DNA of 64,000 nt from Streptosporangiaceae bacterium. Lineage in GTDB: Bacteria; Actinomycetota; Actinomycetes; Streptosporangiales; Streptosporangiaceae. Of this stretch, positions 1 through 9,204 are shown piece after piece. Location: assembly GCA_025964695.1 (NCBI GenBank), contig JAOPYK010000009.1, forward strand, positions 1-64,000. The letters are read 5' to 3'. Each line of letters starts with the position of its first letter. The first letter of the stretch is position 1. The notes below the pieces were generated by a model that worked only from the letters and a program-made list of their open reading frames with translations, ran no database searches and had not been told where the DNA came from. The position numbers and the translations under genes were made by a program.

Positions 1-670
1 ACAGCAGCGAAATCTCCCTCGGGTCGGCGCCGACATCCGGCTGAAGGTAGGACAGCAGGAGGTTGGCCGTCGCCGGATTGACGGTGTTCTCCTTGATCCA
101 GTTGTCCAGCGACTTGGCGTCCCACTCCGCGGCGTTCGCCGCCGTCCACGGCGCGTCGACCGGCACTTGTTTGGACAGTGTGTCCAGCTGGAGCTGGAGC
201 TTGGCGGCATCGGGCAGGATCGTGGGGTCGGGCGGGACGGTCCCGGTGTAGCGGATGGTGGTGCTGCCGGAGATGTAAACATTGTCGCCCTGGGCGTACT
301 CCTTGAACGTCTGCACACCCAGGTCCGCGGCCAGCGCCAGAATGTGGTCCTGGGTCGGCCCGACGAACGCGCCACCTGACTCGATCACCGAACCGTTGGC
401 CAGCGTATGGTTGAGCACCCGGCCGCCGACCCGGTCACGGGCTTCCAGCACAAGGACCGAGCGACCGGCGCGGGCTATCTGACGCGCGGCGACCAGCCCG
501 GAGATCCCGGCCCCCACCACCACGGCGTCCACGGTGGAGGGGAGATTGCCGCTGGTGGTCCCCGCCGACGCCACTCCTGGCACGGCGGTGAGCGCGCCGG
601 TCGCCGCGAGCGCACCCGCGCCGGCCAAGCCGCCGAGCAGGCCGCGACGGCCGATCGAGATCGAGCTCAT
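1..670 (-). CDS. FAD-dependent amine oxidase, N-terminal part (cut by window edge)
   Basis: The 223 visible N-terminal residues read as a secreted or periplasm-facing flavin amine oxidase. A twin-arginine style leader (GRRGLLGGLAGAGALAA) is followed by the dinucleotide-binding motif GAGISG at about 53-58, then EARDRVGGR, the acidic end of the Rossmann fold plus the GGR motif typical of the monoamine oxidase family. Such enzymes oxidise amines to aldehydes or imines using FAD. The start ATG at 668-670 is supported by GGAAAGG about 8 bases upstream. The substrate domain and C terminus lie outside the window, so the substrate cannot be judged; polyamine, monoamine and L-amino acid oxidases are all possible. 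Confidence 0.85.
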   Translation of the reverse strand, partial: MSSISIGRRGLLGGLAGAGALAATGALTAVPGVASAGTTSGNLPSTVDAVVVGAGISGLVAARQIARAGRSVLVLEARDRVGGRVLNHTLANGSVIESGGAFVGPTQDHILALAADLGVQTFKEYAQGDNVYISGSTTIRYTGTVPPDPTILPDAAKLQLQLDTLSKQVPVDAPWTAANAAEWDAKSLDNWIKENTVNPATANLLLSYLQPDVGADPREISLL

Positions 671-1130
671 GAACTGTTCCTTTCCGATGTGGCTGAGGCA
701 TTGCTCAGGGCTGAAGTGGCCGAGGCGCGCGCCAGCAGTGATGCCTCACGTTGATGGAATCCTCAGACTGCGTGGATCGCGGGGGGAGCAGGTGATGAGC
801 CAGTAGGCAGATCCGGATAATTCCGGTATCTCCGTCTCTGGATCTTTTACGCCCGACAAATACGCATGAGACCCCAGGGCGGTTGCTCGCCCGGCCCAAA
901 GACCTCCTGTGATGGTCATCACCCGGAGCGGTAACCGCCGCGTAACAGCGTCTGCCTAGCGTTCATGACTGTCTGAACATCCAGGCCGCCTTGACCTGCT
1001 CAAAGGCGCCGGCGTGGTGGGAGCGACGGCAGTCCTCAGCGTTGGGGCCCTGCTGTAGGGATACGGCCAAGGTCGCGAAGCCGAGCTGAGTTATGACACC
1101 TCACGTGCAGGACATACCGCACTCGCACCG
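671..1130. other. Intergenic stretch with a possible Tat-signal remnant
   Basis: No complete gene is seen between the amine oxidase start and the 3' end of the large propeller gene. A short plus-strand reading frame at 969-1058 spells LDLLKGAGVVGATAVLSVGA then LL and a stop. This looks like the hydrophobic part of a twin-arginine leader (usually RRDLLKGAGVVGA) without a start codon or mature protein, so it may be a relic of a lost secreted enzyme or chance. The block near 810-870 is locally richer in A/T and could hold the promoter of the amine oxidase. Confidence 0.3.
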
Positions 1131-4100
1131 TCAGCCCACGTAGACGACCTTTGGGTTGATCACGGCGTGCGTGTCGGTGATGCCGCCCACCGAACCGGTG
1201 AAACCGACCAGCACCTTGGGCGGCAGCGTCACAGCGACGTCGAGCACCTGCTTGCCGTCGATCTTGACGACCATATGGCTGGCCTGGGTCACCCTGATGT
1301 CGATCGCGTGCGTCCCCGTGCGCAGCGCCGGGATCGCCGTGGTCGTCTTCAAGAACGTCACGGCGTTGGAACCCGTCGTGGCCGTGCCGACACCTGCGAA
1401 GTTGTGGCTCTTGATGCCGGTGTTGTTGTAGGTGTCCAGCGCGGCGAAGACGGCGGGCAGCCCGGCGACCCCCAGACCCGAGCCCACCACCCCGATGGAG
1501 GTGTTCTTGGCGGTGCTCGCGTCCAACAGCGCCAGTGTCAGCCCGTCGGCACCTGTCGTCTGCGTACCGGTGATCTGGGCGGTGAACGTGACATGCAACC
1601 CCAGCGGCGGCACCGCGATCGAGTTCACCAGCGTGCCCGCACCCGTCTTCTGCCCGTCCTTGGTGAGGGTTGCGGTGGCGCCCGCCAGCGTGGTGAACCC
1701 GCTGTAGCCCCACGTCGACGTGGTGAGGTCCGGCAGCTCGTCGCTGCCGTTGCCGGTGACCGGCACGACGACCTTGCCTCCCGTGGTCGTCACAGTGAGG
1801 CTCTGCGTGAAGGTCCCGCCGCTGGTCGGCTTGAACGTCATCGGCACGCTCATCGACGAGCCCGGCTGGACCGTGCTGCCGACCGTGGGCAACTCCGCGG
1901 TGTACGGGCCGCCCGGCGCCTCGACGGCCGACACCGTCTCAGGCTGGCTGCTGTTGTTAGTCAACGTGACTGCCGACGTGCCGGTACCGCCCACCTGTAT
2001 GTCTCCGAAGTCGGCCGAGGCTGGCGTCGCGGTGAGCGGCGCGCCGTTGGCCGCAACGGTGGTGATCGAGACACCGCTTACGGTGTGCGCGTCGGCGACC
2101 CCACCCGTCCCCGCAGTGAAGCCGGCCAGGGCCTTGGCCGGGAGTGATCCGGCTGGGGGCACGGTGTTGAGAAGCTGCGTCCCGTCGACCGAGACCTTGA
2201 TGTGGCCGCCGGTCACCGTGACGTCCACCGCGTGGGTCCCGGTCCGCAGCGGCTTCGGCACCGCGGCGGTGGCCGTGTAGGTGAGCGTCGTGCCGCCGGG
2301 ACCGGCCGTGACGCCGACGAAGTTGCTCGAGTTGGCCTGGGTGTTCTTGGTGGTGACGAGGGAGACGGCCACGCCGTGCAGGCCTAGGAAGCCGACGCCG
2401 CCTCCGGTGCCGCCGACCGAGGCCGGGGTCTGCTTGCTCGGGTCGAGCAGGGCGAAGGTCAGTCCGTCGCCGCCAGTGCCCGGGCCGAACTGGGCGGTGA
2501 AGGCGGCGTGCAGGCCCTCGGTTGGCACCGCCTGCCGGTAGAAGGCCGAACCGGCCTGCGTCTTGACCGCCGCCGTCAGCGCCAGATCGGTGCCCTTCAA
2601 CGTCGCCGCCGGGTTGATCGACCAGGTCGTGGCGTTCGGCGTGGGCAGCGTACCGGTACCGATGCCGGTGAGCGGCACCGACATCGCTCCCTGCCCTGCG
2701 TCTCCGGTCAGGTCGTAGCTGCTGGTCTGGACACCGGGCTGGCTCGGCTGGAAGGTGACCGACTGCTGTACCACCTGGCCGGCCCCGATGACCGTCCCCT
2801 CGGCCAGTGGCTCATTGCTGGTGAAGTCACCGATCGGCGCCTTGGCCTTGGTCACCGTCACCGGGAGGTTGCCGGCGTTGGTGATATCGAAGCTCAGGGT
2901 CCGCGACGAGCCGGTGGCCAGCGAGCCGAAATCGACGCTGGTCGGGGTGATCACCAGTTTGCCCGAGCCGCTCGCGGCCGTCCCGGTGACCGGGATCGTA
3001 AGTGTTCCGGAGGTCGAGGTGATCGTGATCGATGAATTGTTGGAGCCACTACTGGTAGGCGCGTACGTCACCGGCACGATGAACGATCCGCCCGGCTTGA
3101 CCACAGTGTTCGCGGCGGGCAGGCCGGACGCCGTGAACGGGCTGGCCACACCGGCCACCGAGCTGATCGTCTCGTTCGCGGTGCCGGTGTTGGTCACCTG
3201 AACGTTGACCGTCGCGGTGGAGCCCACGGGCTGCTGGTTGAACGTCGCGGCAGCGGGTGTGGCGTTGAGCCCGGCCTTGGTGCCGACGCCGTTGAGCGCG
3301 AAACCGATCGTGCCGCTGTCGGTGGTGACGGACACGATGTCGCTGGCCGCTCCGGGGCCGCCCGGCGCGAAGGAGACCGGCAGGCTGAGGCTGTCACCCT
3401 GCGCGAGCGCGACAGGCAGGGTGGGCGGGGTGACGCTGAAGGGTGCGGCGGTGGAGATCGCCGTGACGTTCACGGCCTGGGTCGCGGTCAGCGTCAGCGT
3501 CTTGGTGGTGGTGGTACCGACGTCGACGTTGCCGAAGTCGACCGGGCTTCCGGTGAGCAGCGACCTGGCGGGCCGCCCGAAGCCGATGACCTTCCCGTCG
3601 CGGGTGCCCACGAAGATGTGGTCACTGTCACTGGCGGGCAGCGCGAACTTGACGGCGGTGCCGATCGGCGCCGACCAGAGGAGCTTGAGATGTCCCTGGG
3701 AGTCGGGCACTGCCGCATAGGCCCGCAGTTGCGCGTTGCCGCCCTTGGAACCGTTGCCCCACACCGCCCAGACGATCCCGCTGCCCGCCTTCGTGCCGTC
3801 CGAGGTGATCACTGGTGAGCCGGAGGTATAGGGGAAGCTGTCCGCGGTGGTGCCGACCTGCGACAGGGCCGGCAGGGTCCCGTTGGTCCCGGCCTGGAGC
3901 GCACGCAGCGGACCGCCGTTGCCGATGACATAGACATAGCCGCCGCCACCGCTCCACGCGGCGGGATGCCCCCACTGCCCCTGATAGGGGCCGACGACGC
4001 CGAGCACGGCGTCGGTACCGCCCTTGCCCTGCGAGCGACCGCCCAGATGGTCTCGATCCAGGAGGAAGACCCGGCCGTCCTTGCCCTGCTGGACGAGCAC

Positions 4101-5165
4101 GTGCGGGTGCGAGGCGGTGCCGAAGGAGTCGGGCAGGCCGATCGGGCCACCCGAGCCGAGGTCGGTGTCGTTGGTGTCGAGCTTCGGCGCGTTCGCCGGG
4201 CTGAAGAAGTCGGCGGTGGACAGGGTCTTGTTCGCATTCACGTTGAGCCGGACTACCGACTCCGAGAGGGTGCCCGGCGGCTTGTTCCCGGGCCCGGCTG
4301 GGGCCATGACACCGTTTCCGGTGCTGAAGAAGACGCGTCCCGCACCGTCGGAGACCAGGCCGCCGCCGGACTGCCAAACACCCGCGCCCTTGTTGGAGGA
4401 CTTCACCTCCCCGGCCCACATCGAGGTGACCTTCGCTGTCGCCGTGCTCACGCCGACGATGTAGCCCCGGTACTGCTTGTGGTCGCAGTGCGCCCCGAAG
4501 CCCGCGTAGACGACCCCGTTCAGCAGCAGCAGTCCCGGCCGCTGCATCTCGGTCATCGGGTCGAACTTCACCGTGGGGTCGTTGGTGGCCGAGCCGGCGA
4601 TCGCCATTGGCCAGCCCGACCGCTCTTTGCCGCTGGAGGGATCGATCGCGTGCATGTACCAATGCGGGTGCTGGACGTCGGCGCCGTCGTTCACCTTCGT
4701 GGTGAGGTACACCACTTTTGTCGCCGGGTCGTAGACCGGGGCGGACGTGCTGCCGATGTCAGGGACGAGGTCACCGCAGGTGATGGTGGACGCCGGCCAG
4801 GCGGGACCCAGGCCGCGCTGCCACTTGATGCTGCCGTCTGAGGGGCTGAGCCCATAGATCTTGTTGTTCTCGGTTGTCACGATCAGCGTGCCGTCGACCG
4901 AGAGTGGCTGGGCGTACACCTGCCCGTCCACCGGGGTTGCGAACTGCTGCCCGAAGTCGGAGGACTGCACCGCCGCCGAGCCCAGGCCAGGCTCATTCGG
5001 ATCCCACGCCGTGCGCAACGGATCGTTGGACACCGTGATCACATCCCCGGATGCCGGCGAAAGCACCACCGTCCCCGTCACGACGGCCAAGGTCATCCCC
5101 ATCATGGCGGCGAGCAGCGCCCGCGCCTTCCGCGAACGAACCGCGAACTGCCTTCCGAACTCCAC
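1131..5165 (-). CDS. Secreted PQQ-like beta-propeller protein with ASH and lectin-type domains
   Basis: About 1344 residues. After a short signal peptide (RSRKARALLAAMMGMTLAVV to about LSPASG) comes a PQQ/BamB-like beta-propeller of about 500 residues with repeated blade motifs such as NKIYGLSPSDGSIKW and VFLLDRDHLG. Three ASH/choice-of-anchor D-like Ig modules follow (PVDFGNVDVGTT, ATFNQQPVGSTA, SVDFGSLATGSS). Then an L-type lectin-like module (GGDGLTFALLD), another ASH module (SADFGDIQVGG) and a second lectin-like module (GADGLTLALLD) ending the protein. I place the start at the GTG at 5163-5165 because GGGGGA lies five bases upstream and the signal peptide begins just after; a GTG 48 bases further out is open but has no ribosome site. 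Probably an extracellular carbohydrate- or envelope-binding protein; no catalytic residues are evident, and PQQ binding itself is not shown. Confidence 0.8.
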   Translation of the reverse strand: MEFGRQFAVRSRKARALLAAMMGMTLAVVTGTVVLSPASGDVITVSNDPLRTAWDPNEPGLGSAAVQSSDFGQQFATPVDGQVYAQPLSVDGTLIVTTENNKIYGLSPSDGSIKWQRGLGPAWPASTITCGDLVPDIGSTSAPVYDPATKVVYLTTKVNDGADVQHPHWYMHAIDPSSGKERSGWPMAIAGSATNDPTVKFDPMTEMQRPGLLLLNGVVYAGFGAHCDHKQYRGYIVGVSTATAKVTSMWAGEVKSSNKGAGVWQSGGGLVSDGAGRVFFSTGNGVMAPAGPGNKPPGTLSESVVRLNVNANKTLSTADFFSPANAPKLDTNDTDLGSGGPIGLPDSFGTASHPHVLVQQGKDGRVFLLDRDHLGGRSQGKGGTDAVLGVVGPYQGQWGHPAAWSGGGGYVYVIGNGGPLRALQAGTNGTLPALSQVGTTADSFPYTSGSPVITSDGTKAGSGIVWAVWGNGSKGGNAQLRAYAAVPDSQGHLKLLWSAPIGTAVKFALPASDSDHIFVGTRDGKVIGFGRPARSLLTGSPVDFGNVDVGTTTTKTLTLTATQAVNVTAISTAAPFSVTPPTLPVALAQGDSLSLPVSFAPGGPGAASDIVSVTTDSGTIGFALNGVGTKAGLNATPAAATFNQQPVGSTATVNVQVTNTGTANETISSVAGVASPFTASGLPAANTVVKPGGSFIVPVTYAPTSSGSNNSSITITSTSGTLTIPVTGTAASGSGKLVITPTSVDFGSLATGSSRTLSFDITNAGNLPVTVTKAKAPIGDFTSNEPLAEGTVIGAGQVVQQSVTFQPSQPGVQTSSYDLTGDAGQGAMSVPLTGIGTGTLPTPNATTWSINPAATLKGTDLALTAAVKTQAGSAFYRQAVPTEGLHAAFTAQFGPGTGGDGLTFALLDPSKQTPASVGGTGGGVGFLGLHGVAVSLVTTKNTQANSSNFVGVTAGPGGTTLTYTATAAVPKPLRTGTHAVDVTVTGGHIKVSVDGTQLLNTVPPAGSLPAKALAGFTAGTGGVADAHTVSGVSITTVAANGAPLTATPASADFGDIQVGGTGTSAVTLTNNSSQPETVSAVEAPGGPYTAELPTVGSTVQPGSSMSVPMTFKPTSGGTFTQSLTVTTTGGKVVVPVTGNGSDELPDLTTSTWGYSGFTTLAGATATLTKDGQKTGAGTLVNSIAVPPLGLHVTFTAQITGTQTTGADGLTLALLDASTAKNTSIGVVGSGLGVAGLPAVFAALDTYNNTGIKSHNFAGVGTATTGSNAVTFLKTTTAIPALRTGTHAIDIRVTQASHMVVKIDGKQVLDVAVTLPPKVLVGFTGSVGGITDTHAVINPKVVYVG

Positions 5166-5267
5166 CCAGATCCCCCATGCAGCGTTCCATCGGCCCCCCG
5201 GCGGCCGCCCCACCTACAGCACTATCGCGAATAATCGTGGTTCCTGTCCTGGTTTGCTGAAATCGTT

Positions 5268-5297
5268 ACAACATCCCCTTAACCGCTCTGATGTTGT
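5268..5297. promoter_or_regulatory. Inverted repeat upstream of the propeller gene
   Basis: ACAACAT at 5268-5274 is matched by ATGTTGT at 5291-5297, with a 16-base spacer, about 100 bases upstream of the propeller gene start. It may be an operator or part of a leader hairpin. The rest of the 5166-5602 gap shows no gene. Confidence 0.3.
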
Positions 5298-5602
5298 CCG
5301 GCTTCAAATCCCGCTCAGATGCTGCCGCGAGCCCGCTGGGGAACATTTTGGCCAGAGTGCCAAACCCGGATTTCGGAGCATCCGATATGCCTCGCCGCTG
5401 CCATTGACAGCGACAACGCGAACGTGGTCACTAAATGCGGCTGTCGCACTGGTGGCTGTTCTGCTTTGTCCGGCTGTCTACGGCGAGCGTCCGCAGAGTG
5501 CGGCCATCTGTGCCGAATACATGCCGAAGATCACCTAGGGCGTGCTTGGAATGCTTCCATATCCGCCGGTGGGTTGCTTGCTCCCCGGCGTCTGAGCCAG
5601 AA

Positions 5603-5974
5603 CTACGGGGCCTTGTATGCCTCCCGCGCATCGAGTAGCTCGTCCCAGTGCTCCGCCGCCCACGCGCACGCCGCCTCCATCGGCTCCAGCATGCTGCGGC
5701 CCAGTGGCGTCAGCGCGTACTCCACCCGCAGTTCCGGATCAGCGTGCACCGTACGCGACACGAGCCCGTCCCGCTCCAGGCCGCGTAGCGACTGCGTGAG
5801 CACCTTCGGGGTGACGCGGCGCAGCGGCACGCGGAGTTCGGAGAAGCGGCGCGGGCCGTACTCCAGGCAGCGGATGACCAGGGCTGCCCACTTGTCGCCG
5901 AAGCGGAATGGCAACAGCGAGGACGGGCACAGCTCGTCGAACATGTCGGGGGGCAGCGGCTGCCGGTGCGTCAT
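5603..5974 (-). CDS. HxlR-family transcriptional regulator
   Basis: A 123-residue winged-helix regulator. CPSSLLPFRFGDKWAAL near the N terminus has the conserved Cys of HxlR proteins, and RFSELRVPLRRVTPKVLTQS is the recognition helix region, followed by the wing (GLVSRTVHADPELRVEYALT) and a C-terminal dimerisation helix. The start ATG at 5972-5974 has GGAG seven bases upstream; a longer open frame extends to 6049 but runs across the operator region. It is divergent from an NmrA-like oxidoreductase at 6075, the classical arrangement in which an HxlR protein controls a neighbouring reductase in response to aldehydes, quinones or oxidants. Confidence 0.9.
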   Translation of the reverse strand: MTHRQPLPPDMFDELCPSSLLPFRFGDKWAALVIRCLEYGPRRFSELRVPLRRVTPKVLTQSLRGLERDGLVSRTVHADPELRVEYALTPLGRSMLEPMEAACAWAAEHWDELLDAREAYKAP

Positions 5975-6005
5975 GGTGGTCTCCTGCCTCGCGGCTGGTG
6001 TCAGC

Positions 6006-6038
6006 GGTATCCAGAAAGTAACTGTCCTCACGGATACC
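6006..6038. promoter_or_regulatory. Inverted repeat in the HxlR/oxidoreductase divergent promoter
   Basis: GGTATCC (6006-6012) and GGATACC (6032-6038) form a 7+7 inverted repeat in the 100-base divergent region between the regulator and the reductase. The GTAT...ATAC layout is like published HxlR-family operators. The site lies between both start codons, so one dimer could control both genes. Confidence 0.5.
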
Positions 6039-6074
6039 TTCCGGAGCATCGACTCACCAGGAGGTATTCCGAAG

Positions 6075-6713
6075 ATGATCAGGATCGTGATTTTCGGGGC
6101 AGGCGGCCGGGCCGGCCGGCAGGCCGTCGCCGAGGCGCGTCGGCGTGGGCACGAGGTGACCGCAGTGGTGCGCGACCCCTCGCGCTACAGCGGCTTGGCG
6201 GATGGCGGCGTACGGGTCACCGCGGGTGACGTCACCGACGTGGCGGACGTCGCCGCCCTCGCGGCTGGGCATGGCGCCGCGATCAATGCGGCGGCCGTAT
6301 ACGGCGCGGGCACCGACCCGGGCGCATTCTTCACCAGCGCCGCGCACGCCCTCGTCAAGGGCCTGCGGCAGGCCGGAGTGGACAGGCTCGTCGCTGTCGG
6401 ACTGTCGGCGCTGCTGCCCGGTCCCGATGGGACCCGGCTGCTGGACGCTCCCGGTTTCCCTACGGAGTTCCGGCCCTTCTGCCTGGCCCACGCCGCCGGG
6501 CTCGAGGTGCTTCGTGACGAGGGCGGAGCGCTGGACTGGGTATACGTGAGCCCGGCCGGCGACTTCGACCATGAGGGCGAGCGCACCGGCCACTACGGCA
6601 TCCGAGAACAGGGCGACACCGCGACCCGCATCTCCTACGCCGACTTCGCCCTCATCCTGCTCGACGAGGCCGAGACCCCACGGCACTACCGCAGCCACCT
6701 GGCCGTGGCATGA
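6075..6713 (+). CDS. NAD(P)H-binding NmrA-like oxidoreductase
   Basis: A 212-residue atypical short-chain dehydrogenase/NmrA-like protein. The N terminus MIRIVIFGAGGRAGRQ carries the glycine-rich nucleotide motif (GAGGRAG at about 8-14) and an Arg-rich end of beta-2 (TAVVRDPSRY) that favours NADPH. The fold is complete but lacks a clear YxxxK pair, as usual for the YwnB/NmrA subgroup, which includes redox sensors and azoreductase-like enzymes. Start ATG at 6075 follows GGAGG with about 10 bases spacing. It pairs with the divergent HxlR gene, so induction by electrophiles or oxidants is a reasonable inference. Confidence 0.85.
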   Translation: MIRIVIFGAGGRAGRQAVAEARRRGHEVTAVVRDPSRYSGLADGGVRVTAGDVTDVADVAALAAGHGAAINAAAVYGAGTDPGAFFTSAAHALVKGLRQAGVDRLVAVGLSALLPGPDGTRLLDAPGFPTEFRPFCLAHAAGLEVLRDEGGALDWVYVSPAGDFDHEGERTGHYGIREQGDTATRISYADFALILLDEAETPRHYRSHLAVA

Positions 6714-6786
6714 CGACGCACAGCGTTCTTCGCGGCTGCCTGGGCTCCCGGTAGTCCGCGAGGCCTACACATGCGGGGGCCGAGGA

Positions 6787-7026
6787 ACCCCCGCCGGTGG
6801 CGTCCAGCAGGTGGCCGGTGAACCGGCTGGCGTCGTCGGAGGCCAGGAAGGCGACGACGTCGGCGATGTCCTCGGGCTGGCCGACCCGATCCAGTGCTGC
6901 CGCTGCCTTGGTGGACGTCAGCAGCTCCGTGTCGTCCAGCAGCCAGCCGATCTTGCCGGTGTCGGTAATGCCGGGCGCGACCGTGTTCACGGTGACGCCG
7001 CGCGTTCCGGTTGGGTGGTCAGCGGC
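6787..7026 (-). pseudogene. Short-chain dehydrogenase, C-terminal remnant
   Basis: The minus strand encodes GTRGVTVNTVAPGITDTG, then GQPEDIADVVAFLASDDA, then FTGHLLDATGGG, the C-terminal third of a classical SDR. An in-frame stop lies just upstream (7027-7029), and the Rossmann motif and the catalytic Tyr-Lys are absent. After the final GGG the frame runs on into unrelated sequence overlapping the end of the NmrA-like gene. A dead fragment. Confidence 0.8.
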
Positions 7027-7029
7027 TTA

Positions 7030-7695
7030 GCGATCACGGATCACCGGGACTCGCGTCGTCACGACGAAATCCGCCTGGCTGGACCGGTACAGACGAGAAA
7101 TCCAAGGTATGGGATCGTCGCTTCCTCAGGTTGCTGTTCGGCGGCTGACACAGGATGCGCAAGGTACGCGACGGCCGGGTCCGGCACCGGCAGGAATTCT
7201 CCGACCCGTGCGCGGCGTCGCCGCCCGTGAAGCCAAGGCAAGATGATCTCTGTCGCGCTTATCCCTGCCCTGATTTCGGGGAAGGGGTAAAGGTTAACGA
7301 CAGTTTTAGCGAGGGGCGATCCCAATTCTTGCCATCCGCCCGCGAATACCACCCATTTGGCTTGGTCTCCCGATTAGTGGCATGGCAGGCTCAGTGCAAA
7401 TGAACGGTAGGAGGTCGGTGATGGCTCCGGCGTCAAATGGCGAGGATAACGCCGCCGGGGACGGGATCGCCGAGCAGGGCGACGAAATCGTCGAAGCGTA
7501 CACCTCGTGGATGGCGTCAGTAGTCCCGTCGGCACGGGAATGGCGAGGTGCGATTGAGGCTCCCGTTATCCGGTGCCCCAATCCTCCGCCGCTGATCGTG
7601 TGAACTATGATCGCAGGCATGTCCGCTCGTCTAGCCGGATGGAACGGCCAGAGCACACTCCTGAGCGGGCGTTCGATGAATTGAAAGGCGTGAGG
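7030..7695. other. Gene-poor spacer with lower G/C
   Basis: No convincing gene between the SDR remnant and the aldo/keto reductase. The 7250-7450 part is clearly less G/C-rich than its surroundings. Open frames on both strands lack third-position bias, a ribosome site or recognisable motifs. It may contain the promoter of the reductase gene. Confidence 0.4.
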
Positions 7696-8715
7696 ATGGA
7701 ATACCGACCCCTCGGCAGGACCGGAACCGCGGTGTCCACGCTGTGCCTGGGCGCCATGACGTTCGGCAAGGAGAGCGACGAGAAGCTGTCCCACGCCCAG
7801 CTCGACCGATTCGTTGAGCGAGGCGGAAACTTCATCGACACCGCGGATGTCTACTCGCAGGGGATCTCCGAGGAGATCATCGGCCGGTGGCTCGCTGCCC
7901 GGCCGGGTGTCCGCGATCAGCTGGTGCTCGCCACCAAAGGCCGGTTCCCGATGGGCGTCGGACCCAACGACCACGGTCTGAGCCGTACCCACCTGACGCG
8001 TGCGCTGGAGGCCAGCCTGCACCGGCTGGGCGTGGAGGCCATCGACCTGTATCAGGCGCACGCCTGGGATCCGATCACCCCGATCGAGGAGACCTTGCGT
8101 TTCTACGACGACGCCGTACGCGACGGCAAGATCCGCTACGCCGGGGTCAGCAACTTCATCGGCTGGCAGCTGCAAAAGGCCGCCACACTCACCGAGCTGC
8201 GCGAGCTCACGCCGATCGTGACGCTACAGCCGCAGTACAACCTGATCACCCGCGACATCGAGTTCGAGCTGGCGGACGTGTGCAGGAACGAGGGCATCGG
8301 GATCCTGCCGTGGTCACCGCTGGCCGGCGGCTGGTTGACGGGCAAGTACCGGCGGGACGAGGTTCCGACCGGGTCGAGCCGATTGGGGGAGGACCCGGAG
8401 CGGGGCATGGAGGCCTACGCCCCGCGCAACGCACAGGAGCGGACCTGGCGGATCGTGGACACGGTCCGACAGGTGGCCGAGGGCCGGGGCGTGTCGATGG
8501 CGCAGGTGGCGCTGGCGTGGGTCGCCGACCGCCCGCAGGTGACCTCGGTGATCCTCGGTGCCCGGACTCTGGAACAGCTCGACGACAACCTGGGCGCGGC
8601 CGGATTGCACCTGTCGGAATCCGAAACCGCACGGCTGGACGAGGCCAGCGCTCCGGCGGTGGCCGACTACCCCTACGGCGGGCCAGGAGTGGAGCAGCGG
8701 TCCCGGCGGTTCTGA
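7696..8715 (+). CDS. Aldo/keto reductase
   Basis: A 339-residue (alpha/beta)8 NADPH-dependent aldo/keto reductase. The catalytic tetrad is visible: Asp48 and Tyr53 in NFIDTADVY, Lys81 in LATKG, His122 in YQAHAWD. The C-terminal cofactor region SVILGARTLEQLDDNLGA binds the 2'-phosphate of NADPH. The family reduces aldehydes and ketones; it resembles the YajO/Tas-type subgroup, and the substrate is unknown. Start ATG at 7696 opens MEYRPLGRTG, the standard N terminus of the family, behind AAAGG; longer frames upstream look unnatural. No operon partner. Confidence 0.92.
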   Translation: MEYRPLGRTGTAVSTLCLGAMTFGKESDEKLSHAQLDRFVERGGNFIDTADVYSQGISEEIIGRWLAARPGVRDQLVLATKGRFPMGVGPNDHGLSRTHLTRALEASLHRLGVEAIDLYQAHAWDPITPIEETLRFYDDAVRDGKIRYAGVSNFIGWQLQKAATLTELRELTPIVTLQPQYNLITRDIEFELADVCRNEGIGILPWSPLAGGWLTGKYRRDEVPTGSSRLGEDPERGMEAYAPRNAQERTWRIVDTVRQVAEGRGVSMAQVALAWVADRPQVTSVILGARTLEQLDDNLGAAGLHLSESETARLDEASAPAVADYPYGGPGVEQRSRRF

Positions 8716-8766
8716 CCTCCGCCGGCCGGCTAGGAGCGCGGTGCGTCCACCGGCAAGGTCGCGTTG

Positions 8767-8985
8767 AGTCAGTGCGGGGCAGCCGCCATCGTGGTCGAGG
8801 ACCTCGATTTCACCACCAGCAAAAGCAAGGAGAAGCACGGCCATAACAAGCGGTTCCGGCACGTGATCTCCCACTTCCCCACCGCCCGGCTACGAGCCCG
8901 GCTGGTCTCGATGGCCGCCGAGAGGTCTGTGGCGATCGTCGCCGGCGACCCGGCCTACACCTCCCGGTGGGGCGGGCAGCACCGG
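8767..8985 (+). pseudogene. TnpB/OrfB-type transposon nuclease remnant
   Basis: About 70 residues match the RuvC-like core of IS200/IS605 OrfB (TnpB) proteins: IVVEDLDF, KRFRHVISHFPTARLRARLV, and IVAGDPAYTSRWGGQHR. The N-terminal domain and the zinc ribbon and tail after GGQHR are missing; the frame continues into low-complexity coding without similarity. No transposon ends were recognised. A relic of an insertion. Confidence 0.75.
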
Positions 8986-9204
8986 TTGTGCCAGTACACC
9001 GTCACGGAGGTGTTGTCATCTCCCCAGGACCAGGCGAAGCACCCGGCAACGCCACGGTGGACGGACAGCGGCGCCGATGCCGACGCCGAGACCGGCGGTC
9101 GAGACGGAGGCGGCGGCGATGACGGCGGCACAGGTGCGCAGGCCGGCCTTACGAGGTCGCGCGGACAGCGGACAATGAAAATCCGGCACCACTTCCAGGC
9201 CATG

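Noticed and set aside
5281-5330. GGCTTCAAATCCCGC, resembling the T arm of a tRNA
   Set aside because: No matching acceptor stem, D arm or anticodon arm at the right distances.
7059-7352. 97-residue minus-strand frame in the low-G/C spacer
   Set aside because: Codon use has no third-position G/C bias, no ribosome site and no recognisable motif.
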